64,000 nucleotides of DNA from Pseudomonas entomophila (GTDB lineage: Bacteria; Pseudomonadota; Gammaproteobacteria; Pseudomonadales; Pseudomonadaceae). Positions 47,248-53,497 of this stretch are shown here, piece by piece. Location: positions 124,001 to 188,000 of the forward strand of contig NZ_JAAMQI010000006.1 of the NCBI RefSeq assembly GCF_013523165.1, written 5' to 3'. Made by a program: the position numbers and the translations under genes. A model generated the notes under the pieces. The model was not told the DNA's origin and did not search any database. It worked only from the letters and a program-made list of their open reading frames with translations. Every line of letters starts with the position of its first letter. Positions within the stretch are counted from its first letter, which is position 1.

Positions 47248-48048
47248 TCAGGTGGGAGGCGCAGGCCTGTGCAGGTCGTGGCGCACATCGCTCAGGTAGG
47301 GAAAGTCGGCGCGGCTCGCGGCCAGGCGCTCGCGATCCAGGTCCGCCAGCAACAGGCCTGCCTCCTGCCCGGCCATGGCCAGCAGGCTGCCATCCGGCGC
47401 GACGATGCTGCTCTGGCCGCAGTAGACCAGTGTCCCTTCGGCGCCACAGTAGTTGGCGTAGACCAGGTAGCACTGGTTTTCCTGGGCCCGTACGCGCACG
47501 GTGAACTGGCAGACGAAGTCGTAGGGCACCATGTTGGCGGTCGGCACCACGATCAGCTCGGCCCCGGCCAGCGCCAGGCGCCGGGTGTTCTCCGGGAACT
47601 CGACGTCATAGCAGATCAGCAGCCCGAGCCTCCAGCCTTCCAGCTCGACCACCGGGAAATGATCGGCGCCAGGGCTGAACAGGCTGCGGTCCAGCGCGCC
47701 GAACAAGTGCGTCTTGCGGTAGTTGCACAGGTGCAGGCCCTGGGCGTCGATCAGTTGCACGCTGTTGTAGCACGCGCCGTCCTCGCCCTGCTCGGGATAG
47801 CCATAGGCGATCGCCAGGCCCTGTTGCCGCGCGATCGCGGCCACGGCCTGGGCCGACTCGCCGTCGACGGGTTCGGCCAGCCGGGCCACGGCGTCGCGGC
47901 CGATGTCGTAACCGGTCAGGAACATCTCCGGGCACACCAGCAGGCGCGCGCCATGGGCGGCAGCCTGCTCGGCCTGCTGGCGCAGGCGCTCGAGGTTGCC
48001 GGCGACGTCATGGGGGCCAGGGTGGCCTTGGAACAGGGCGATGCGCAT
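47248..48048 (-). CDS. davA: 5-aminopentanamidase (nitrilase-fold amidohydrolase)
   Basis: 266 residues. Nitrilase triad: E41 (CPEMFLTGYD), K112 (NYRKTHLFG), C146 (LICYDVEFPE). Located 16 bp after a lysine monooxygenase gene, it matches DavA, which hydrolyses 5-aminovaleramide to 5-aminovalerate in P. putida L-lysine catabolism. The start MRIALFQGHPGPHD is clear. An amidase acting on indole-3-acetamide is an alternative reading of this pair, less likely given the genus. Confidence 0.9.
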   Translation of the reverse strand: MRIALFQGHPGPHDVAGNLERLRQQAEQAAAHGARLLVCPEMFLTGYDIGRDAVARLAEPVDGESAQAVAAIARQQGLAIAYGYPEQGEDGACYNSVQLIDAQGLHLCNYRKTHLFGALDRSLFSPGADHFPVVELEGWRLGLLICYDVEFPENTRRLALAGAELIVVPTANMVPYDFVCQFTVRVRAQENQCYLVYANYCGAEGTLVYCGQSSIVAPDGSLLAMAGQEAGLLLADLDRERLAASRADFPYLSDVRHDLHRPAPPT

Positions 48049-48064
48049 CGAAGGTCTCCGGGTC

Positions 48065-49747
48065 TCAGTCGGGCAGGGCGATCGGGCCGATCTCGTCGAA
48101 CACGTCACCAGGGCCGGGGTTGTCCGGGTGGGTCTGGCCACCGAAGTGGGTCATGATACCCCACACGGCGTTGAGCGACGTCTGCACTGCGCCCTCGACC
48201 CAGGCCGGCGTCCACGACACATCGTCGCCTGCCAGGAAGATCCCCCGGTGTTCGGCGGGCATGTCCTGCTGCATGAAGTGGGCGTACATGCGCTGGTTGT
48301 AGCGATAGTGGCCGGGCAGGGCACCCTTGAAGGCACCGAGGAAGTACGGGTCGGCCTCCCAGGAGATGGTGATCGGGTCGCCGATGATGTGCCCGGCGAT
48401 GTCGGTCTTGGGGTAGATCTTCTTCAGTGCATCGAGTGCGAGCTGCACGCGCCGCTCCACCGGGTGCGGCAGCATCTTCAGGGCATCGCTCATCCAGGCG
48501 TAGGACAGGCAGATCACCCCCGGCCGGTCGTCACCGTTGTCGAACAGGTACGTGCCCCGCGTCAGCCGGTCGGTGAGGGTCATGCTCAGCAGGTCGCGAC
48601 CGGTCTCCGGGTCCTTGTCCTTCCAGAACGGCCGGTCGACCATGACGAAGGTCTTCGACGACTGCATGTAGCGGGTGCGGTCCAGCGCCATCCACAGCTT
48701 TTGCGAGAACAGCGCTTCTTCGCAATCGATCTGGGTGGTCAGCAGCCAGCTCTGGCAGGTCACCAGCACGGCGGCATACTCACGGGTGTCGCCCCAGCTG
48801 TCGGTCACCGCCAGGCGCTCGTCGGCGCCCCGGGCGATGCGTCGCACCCCGCTGCGCGGTGCGCCCCCGTGCAGCGACCGCAGGCTGGTGCCGGCCGGCC
48901 AGTGCACGCAACGCTCCGGTACGTGCCGCCAGATCCCCTGGGGCACCTGCTCCACACCCCCGACCACCAGGTGCTGGTGCTCGTCGCAATTGGTCATCAC
49001 CACCCGGAAGATCTCCAGCATGGAGTTGGGGAAGTCCGAATCCCAGCCGCCGGTACCGAAGCCGACCTGGCCGAACACTTCGCGGTGCAGGAAGCTGAGC
49101 TTGGCGAAGGCCTGGGAGGTGGCGACGAAGTCGTAGAAGGTACGGTCGTCCCACAGCGGCACCAGCGTGTTCCACAGCTGCTTGAGCCGCGGCACGTCAC
49201 GCTCGCGGATGGCTTGCTGGATGTCGCCGAAGTGCGCACGGTCTTCCAGGGCATCGGCCCAGGCTTCGGCCACTTCGTGAAACAGCCTGGGCAAATCTGC
49301 GGGTGACTCGGCGTAGAAGGTCTGCCCTTCCAGGTCGATCACCGTGCTGCTGGAGGCCGCGCTCAGTGGATTGGGAAACGGTTTGGTCTCCAGGCCCAGC
49401 TTGTCGACGTAGTGGTAGAACGCCGTGGACGACACCGGAAAGCGCATCCCGCCCAGCTCGGCGACGATGCCATCGGTGCCGTTGAACGCCTGCGAGCGCA
49501 GCCGCCCACCCAGTTTGGACGCCTCGTAGACCACCGGCTTGAGGCCCAGCTTCATCAGCTCGTAGGCCGCCACCAGGCCAGCGATGCCCGCGCCGACGAT
49601 GGCGACTTCCTCGCCAAGCCGGTCTGCCGGCACACTGCCCAGCCCGGCGGGGTGCTCGAGCCAGTCGTCGAAGGCGAAGGGGAAGTCCGGGCCGAACAGG
49701 GTGATAGGAGGTTTGCCATCGGCGGGGTGACGGTTCTTCTTGTTCAT
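48065..49747 (-). CDS. davB: L-lysine 2-monooxygenase (often annotated tryptophan 2-monooxygenase)
   Basis: 560-residue FAD flavoenzyme. The dinucleotide-binding motif VAIVGAGIAGLVAAYELMKLG is near residue 50 and GGMRFPVSSTAFYHY follows in the amino-acid oxidase pattern. It oxidatively decarboxylates L-lysine to 5-aminovaleramide. Database names often say tryptophan 2-monooxygenase (IaaM), because the families are related. Start MNKKNRHPADGK at 49747 has a weak ribosome site. Forms a unit with davA; the upstream Lrp gene may control it. Confidence 0.9.
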   Translation of the reverse strand: MNKKNRHPADGKPPITLFGPDFPFAFDDWLEHPAGLGSVPADRLGEEVAIVGAGIAGLVAAYELMKLGLKPVVYEASKLGGRLRSQAFNGTDGIVAELGGMRFPVSSTAFYHYVDKLGLETKPFPNPLSAASSSTVIDLEGQTFYAESPADLPRLFHEVAEAWADALEDRAHFGDIQQAIRERDVPRLKQLWNTLVPLWDDRTFYDFVATSQAFAKLSFLHREVFGQVGFGTGGWDSDFPNSMLEIFRVVMTNCDEHQHLVVGGVEQVPQGIWRHVPERCVHWPAGTSLRSLHGGAPRSGVRRIARGADERLAVTDSWGDTREYAAVLVTCQSWLLTTQIDCEEALFSQKLWMALDRTRYMQSSKTFVMVDRPFWKDKDPETGRDLLSMTLTDRLTRGTYLFDNGDDRPGVICLSYAWMSDALKMLPHPVERRVQLALDALKKIYPKTDIAGHIIGDPITISWEADPYFLGAFKGALPGHYRYNQRMYAHFMQQDMPAEHRGIFLAGDDVSWTPAWVEGAVQTSLNAVWGIMTHFGGQTHPDNPGPGDVFDEIGPIALPD

Positions 49748-50212
49748 GTCGTGGCCTTGGGCGGGGGACGGGAATGGGCTAAGTGTAGAGCGCACTGAAT
49801 GACAGCTTAGAGGCCGCAGGGGCGGGAAGTAAGACGAAAGATGATGGCGGATTGTGTGGGTTTTTAGCGTTGTGACGAGTTGATGAATGAAAGTGACGAA
49901 GGGGTGGTGGGTGTGCAGCTGAAAAGCGGGTGGGCTGATTTGGCGTTGTGGGCCAGGAAGATCGAAGGCGCTGATCTTGCGGGCCCTGGCGGGCCCGATC
50001 GCGGCACGGGGGCCGCTCCTACAGGAGGGCGGTGTCAGTCTTCCCGATCAGCGCCGTTTGTTGTGTGGAGCGGCCCCGATCAGCGCCGCCGTCTATTGTG
50101 TAGGAGCGGCCCCTGTGCCGCGATCGGACCCGCCAGGGTCCGTAAGATCAGCACCCTCAATCGATCACCCCACCCCAACGAGCGCCGCAAAACGTCTCGC
50201 CACCCAAGGGCT
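49748..50212. other. REP-rich gap between Lrp gene and davB
   Basis: 465 bp upstream of davB. It holds the long inverted REP pair (49973-50149). About 100 bp next to davB are relatively AT-rich (around 49795-49885, GTGTGGGTTTTTAGCGTTGT) and probably contain the davBA promoter. No gene is convincing. Confidence 0.6.
49973..50149. repeat. Inverted pair of REP elements (BIME-like)
   Basis: The left unit (49973-50023, from GATCTTGCGGGCCCTGGC to GCCGCTCCTACA) and right unit (50099-50149, from TGTAGGAGCGGCCCCTG to GTAAGATC) are imperfect mirror images about 50 bp long. A third partial unit (GGAGCGGCCCCGATCAGCGCC) lies between at about 50067-50087. Typical Pseudomonas bacterial interspersed mosaic element. 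Confidence 0.85.
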
Positions 50213-50674
50213 TCAGACCGGCTCCCCCCGATCCACCTTGTGACTCAGGATGATCGACGTGGTCGTCCGCTCCACCCCCTCGACCATACCGATCTGGTCC
50301 AGCAACTCATCCAGCGCCTCGGGTGAATCGCTGCGCAGCCACGCGACATAGTCATACTCCCCACTGACCGCACACAGCTGCTGCACCTGCCCCATGGCGC
50401 TCAGGCGGCGCACCACCTCCTTGCCCGAGCGCGGCCTGACACTGATCCCGACGTAAGCCTGCAACCCTCCCTCGCTCATGCGCCGACCAAGCCGCACCCC
50501 ATACCCCGTGATGACCTTGGCCCGCTCCAAGCGCGTGAGGCGCGCGTCCACGGTGGTCCGGGCGATGCCGAGCTGGCGGGCGAGGTTGGCGACGGTCTCA
50601 CGGGCGTCGAGTTGCAGGAGATCGATCAGCTTGCGATCGATGTCGTCCAGGGGGATGGCGTGCAGGTCGGACAT
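50213..50674 (-). CDS. Lrp/AsnC-family transcriptional regulator
   Basis: 153 residues: N-terminal HTH (LDDIDRKLIDLLQLDARETVANLARQLGIARTTVDARLTRLE) and a RAM ligand-binding domain (about 70-150). Its place directly upstream of davBA, with the same orientation, suggests that it senses lysine or a derivative, but a 465-bp repeat-filled gap separates them. Ligand not determinable. Confidence 0.9.
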   Translation of the reverse strand: MSDLHAIPLDDIDRKLIDLLQLDARETVANLARQLGIARTTVDARLTRLERAKVITGYGVRLGRRMSEGGLQAYVGISVRPRSGKEVVRRLSAMGQVQQLCAVSGEYDYVAWLRSDSPEALDELLDQIGMVEGVERTTTSIILSHKVDRGEPV

Positions 50675-50846
50675 GGGAAGGCTCGATGAGGAAGACGATA
50701 CCGTACGGCGTACCGGTTCAGATCGGCAAGAGGTCAGGCGTGCGATGTCTGAAGCGATTCGACCATGAGCCGATTAGAGCGGCTATTCGGCTCACGGGAT
50801 AAGCCGAATACACTGACGGGCCTGGTCCTTCGCGTGAGAACACGTC

Positions 50847-51971
50847 ATGAATGCGTCTCTGTGGGTGTGGCAGCAACCGGAATGGCCTGATTTTCAATGG
50901 TGTCCCGAACGGCTGCGCATGCTGCTGGGTGCCTGCGCACAGGCGCAAGAGCGTTTGTGTCAGAGGCTGGCTGACGTGGACGAGACCACGGCAGTGTCAG
51001 CCAGCCTCGATGCGCTGCTGCAAAACACCATCATGTCTTCCGCCATCGAAGGCGAACGTCTGAATGCAGACGCGGTACGCGCCTCCTTGGCCAGGCGTCT
51101 GGGCCTGAACGAAACCGGCCGTACCACGCCGCGCTCCGAAGGCCTGGCCGAGCTGCTGGTCGATGCGACACGTGAATGCCAATCGCCGTTGGACATGCAG
51201 CGTCTGCTCGACTGGCACCGTTGGCTGTTCCCGACCGAAGACAGCCTGTCCACCCGTCCACTGCGCGTCAGCACGCTGCGTGGCGAAGAACCCATGCAGG
51301 TGGTCTCGGGTCGTCTGGACCGGCCTACCGTCCATTTCGAGGCGCCACCCCGTGAAGGGCTGGAGCATCAGCTGGACGAGTTTCTGACCTGGTTCGAGCG
51401 CAGTCGTGGCGATGCACACCTCGATCCGGCCCTACGTGCAGGGATCGCGCACTTCTGGTTCGTGACCGTGCACCCCTTCGACGACGGTAACGGTCGCTTG
51501 ACGCGTGCCATCACCGACAGAGCGCTTGCCCAGGGCGAAGGACGGACCATCCGCTTCTATGCCATGTCGGCGAGCATTCTCGAGGACCGCGCCGGGTATT
51601 ACCGCGTACTCGAAGCCAGCCAGAAAGGCGGCCTCGACATCACTGCGTGGCTGCAGTGGTTCTTGAGCACATTGCTAAACAGCCTGGAACAGGCGCTGAG
51701 CCGTATCGACAGGGTGTTGGCGAAAGCCCGGTTCTGGCATGCGCACCGTGGGCAGGTGCTTTCAGCGGAGCAGATCAAGGTCCTCAACCGCTTGCTCGAT
51801 GGCGGGGAACGGGGTTTCGAGGAAGGGCTCAACGCCGCGCAGTACCAGGCGGTGGCGAAGGTGTCGAAGGCGACGGCGACACGGCATCTGGGCGATCTGG
51901 TGCAGAAGGGGTGCCTGGTGAAGCTGCCGGGAGGGGGGCGTAGTACGCGGTACAGGGTGGCGCAGGTGTGA
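50847..51971 (+). CDS. Fic-domain protein with built-in inhibitory motif
   Basis: 374 residues. N-terminal DUF4172-type region with an inhibitory helix SSAIEGE (S64-x3-E68-G), then the Fic core HPFDDGNGRLTR starting at H209, and a C-terminal winged helix (about 310-374, YQAVAKVSKATATRHLGDLVQKGCLVKL). Fic enzymes transfer AMP to hydroxyls of target proteins; here the N-terminal glutamate should hold the activity off. The DNA-binding tail suggests autoregulation. Single gene in an accessory islet; target unknown. Confidence 0.93.
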   Translation: MNASLWVWQQPEWPDFQWCPERLRMLLGACAQAQERLCQRLADVDETTAVSASLDALLQNTIMSSAIEGERLNADAVRASLARRLGLNETGRTTPRSEGLAELLVDATRECQSPLDMQRLLDWHRWLFPTEDSLSTRPLRVSTLRGEEPMQVVSGRLDRPTVHFEAPPREGLEHQLDEFLTWFERSRGDAHLDPALRAGIAHFWFVTVHPFDDGNGRLTRAITDRALAQGEGRTIRFYAMSASILEDRAGYYRVLEASQKGGLDITAWLQWFLSTLLNSLEQALSRIDRVLAKARFWHAHRGQVLSAEQIKVLNRLLDGGERGFEEGLNAAQYQAVAKVSKATATRHLGDLVQKGCLVKLPGGGRSTRYRVAQV

Positions 51972-52014
51972 AAACAAGAGAGCGTGCATGCCCGGGGGGT
52001 TGCACCGAAAGCGC

Positions 52015-52272
52015 CTACGCGATGAGTGCGATATCGACATCAAGGCTGAACATCAATAACGGATAGGCCGAGCGATCACGCTCTCCCCAAAATTGCCTAT
52101 CGTATTTGGCCTCTTTCCTACAGCGATCCACAATCTTCGGACCTATCCTACGTCCACTGTCTCCAAGGCCTGACTGCAAGGACAGGCGTTCATCGCTAAG
52201 GTCCTCCCGTCGCCGCGACCTCGGCGATCGGGCGTGAGAACCCGCCGATTCTGTTAGGAGGCATGCTGTCAT
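52015..52272 (-). other. Doubtful minus-strand ORF or gene remnant
   Basis: An open frame whose last 45-50 codons (around RRIGPKIVDRCRKEAKYDRQ and ending FSLDVDIALIA) read like real protein and are lower in GC, while the first part overlaps the hairpin leader and reads as noise. No start with a ribosome site is visible and I recognise no family. It may be the 3' remnant of a lost accessory gene, or chance. Confidence 0.25.
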
Positions 52273-52335
52273 GGCAGCTGTGCGCGGGCAGGCATCGCCT
52301 GGCCGGAGTCAGCCTCCTGTATCGCCGGTTCTCAC
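52234..52335 (+). other. Nested inverted-repeat element / structured leader, part 1
   Basis: GTGAGAACC (52234-52242) pairs with GGTTCTCAC (52327-52335), and AGGAGGC (52256-52262) with GCCTCCT (52312-52318). The enclosed 49 nt contain two further small hairpins (GCTG...CAGC at about 52266-52278 and CAGGC-ATC-GCCTG at about 52289-52301). Together this folds as a branched stem of about 100 nt upstream of the DUF3077-like start. Confidence 0.7.
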
Positions 52336-52344
52336 CCCGCGTAC

Positions 52345-52382
52345 GGCTGCCACCCGTTGCGTGAGAATAGCGGTGGGCAGCC
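52345..52382 (+). other. Structured leader, part 2 (hairpin)
   Basis: GGCTGCC (52345-52351) pairs with GGCAGCC (52376-52382), with ACC/GGT extending the stem, around a loop that contains a further GTGAGAA copy (52361-52367) like that of the first stem. It ends 28 bp before the start codon of the DUF3077-like gene. Confidence 0.65.
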
Positions 52383-52410
52383 ATGTCCTGACGTAACTGG
52401 AGGCAATCGA

Positions 52411-52698
52411 ATGACAGGACCTTCCAACCCGCCGACCACACTCAACCCCACGACCGAGCAGCTGTTCTGCACTTGTCGGTCCAGCCACCCACCCTTGTTC
52501 ACCGTCCGTCCTGGTATCGACGCTGCCGATGCCTTGGTGCACGCCAGTCTGCTGGCCAGGGGAATTCAGGAAATCGCCGACACCTATGCCCAGCAACATG
52601 CTCCAGACATCGGTCGTGGCATGATCTGGTCGGTCCAGCATTTGTCCGACATGCTCAGGGCACTGTTGAAGGGTGTGCTGGACAGCATCGACGCCTGA
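52411..52698 (+). CDS. DUF3077-like small protein
   Basis: 95 residues. After a variable N-terminus (with CTC near residue 24) comes the conserved-looking part LFTVRPGIDAADALVHASLL, a helical region, and the tail MLRALLKGVLDSIDA. This matches the many small Pseudomonas proteins annotated DUF3077, of unknown function. A strong GGAGG ribosome site lies 7 bp before the ATG. It is preceded by an unusually structured leader. No partner gene is evident. Confidence 0.8.
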   Translation: MTGPSNPPTTLNPTTEQLFCTCRSSHPPLFTVRPGIDAADALVHASLLARGIQEIADTYAQQHAPDIGRGMIWSVQHLSDMLRALLKGVLDSIDA

Positions 52699-52903
52699 TC
52701 ACAGTGAACAGCTACCCACGTAAAGACTGGGCTGGCTGCGGTCCATCTTGCTCCTGAAAGTGATCAAGGCTGTGGTTGGTTGCACGGTCTTGATGATCAA
52801 AGCATTCATGAACGTCAGGGCAGGCGCGACCAGGCCGTCGTGCCAGAGGCTGGACCCGTTGGAGGTAGCACGTGCTTTGGTTTTTCGAAGTCACGAATAC
52901 CGT

Positions 52904-52921
52904 ACATTTTCATTCAAATGT
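52904..52921. promoter_or_regulatory. Palindromic operator before the HipB-like gene
   Basis: ACATTT-TCATTC-AAATGT, perfect 6-bp arms with a 6-nt spacer, flanked by TCACGAA (52891) and TCACGTA (52921). It sits just before the probable start codon of an HTH protein, the usual place for autorepression. AT-rich against the background. Confidence 0.6.
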
Positions 52922-52926
52922 CACGT

Positions 52927-53187
52927 ATGAAGAACATGGACTATGAACTGATCGCTACGCGTCTCGGTGCCCAGATTCGGGAACGTCGAGTCAACCGTGG
53001 GCTGACGCAAGCCAGGCTCGCCGCCTTGGCCAATGTCACGCGGCAGAAAATCATCGCCATCGAAAAAGGCGACCTTTCGGTGGGTATGGCAGCCTACGCG
53101 CGGTCGCTAGCAGTCCTGGGTTGTGAGTTCATCGTCACACCTGCCGTCCTGCCGACCCTCGATGAGATCCACGGCATTTTTGAATGA
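52927..53187 (+). CDS. HipB-like XRE-family regulator (orphan)
   Basis: 86 residues from ATG 52927; ATG 52918 or 52936 are also possible, and none has a strong ribosome site. A Cro/C1-type HTH covers RLGAQIRERRVNRGLTQARLAALANVTRQKIIAIEKGD, and the ending LGCEFIVTPAVLPTLDEI recalls HipB antitoxins. There is no hipA kinase beside it: the next feature is a hairpin and then a tRNA on the other strand. Either a solitary regulator or the remnant of a toxin-antitoxin pair. Confidence 0.82.
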   Translation: MKNMDYELIATRLGAQIRERRVNRGLTQARLAALANVTRQKIIAIEKGDLSVGMAAYARSLAVLGCEFIVTPAVLPTLDEIHGIFE

Positions 53188-53379
53188 TGGGCACTGCGCT
53201 TCAGGGGGTGACGCCACGCGGCGAAAGCGGGAAAGGTGTGCCAGAGCGGTCAGGTTGACGCTTTTCATGCTTGAGTGCGCACCATGACCCGGCAGGTCGT
53301 CTGCCGGTGCGCCCTTTTTCTTGTCCGATTGATAGACATCAGGCGATGTCACGTCGAGTCCGCCATCCCAGAAACACGA

Positions 53380-53400
53380 AAGCCGCGCAAGGCGCGGCTT
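53380..53400 (-). terminator. Terminator hairpin next to tRNA-Ile2
   Basis: AAGCCGCGC-AAG-GCGCGGCTT, 6 bp beyond the tRNA 3' end. On the minus strand it is followed by TCGTGTTTCTGG, a weak T-run. It probably ends the tRNA transcript. Confidence 0.75.
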
Positions 53401-53406
53401 CAAAGA

Positions 53407-53483
53407 TGGTGGGCCCACACGGACTCGAACCGTGGACCAAAGGATTATGAGTCCTCTGCTCTAACCGACTGAGCTATAGGCCC
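53407..53483 (-). tRNA. tRNA-Ile2 (anticodon CAU, lysidine type)
   Basis: 77 nt including encoded CCA (53407-53409). The acceptor GGGCCTA pairs with TGGGCCC, the loop is CTCATAA with anticodon CAT (complement of 53447-53449), and the T arm is CACGGTTCGAGTCCGTG. The acceptor has C4-G69 and C5-G68 pairs and the anticodon arm and variable region resemble E. coli tRNA-Ile2 rather than elongator tRNA-Met (which has U4-A69, A5-U68), so it should be modified by TilS to read AUA. It is often labelled tRNA-Met. Confidence 0.88.
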
Positions 53484-53497
53484 CAGTGGTCGGCCGA

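Larger units (their letters stand above)
51972..52410. other. Gap between Fic gene and DUF3077-like gene, with folded leader
   Basis: 439 bp. Its left part (52009-52200) is lower in GC than its surroundings and carries a doubtful minus-strand ORF; its right part (52234-52382) holds two strong hairpins. The ribosome site GGAGG at 52398-52404 belongs to the next gene. Confidence 0.6.

Noticed and set aside
47248-49747. Indole-3-acetic acid pathway (iaaM-iaaH)
   Set aside because: The second gene is a nitrilase-fold hydrolase with E-K-C triad, not an amidase-signature IaaH, which fits DavA instead.
52234-52335. Integron attC site or CRISPR repeat
   Set aside because: The core attC sequences (RYYYAAC/GTTRRRY) do not fit and there is no repeat-spacer periodicity.
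52699-52809. 36-codon minus-strand ORF between the DUF3077-like and HipB-like genes
   Set aside because: No ribosome site and no family pattern; length is consistent with chance.
52927-53483. Integrated element ending at the tRNA
   Set aside because: No integrase gene and no duplicated tRNA 3' end found in the islet.
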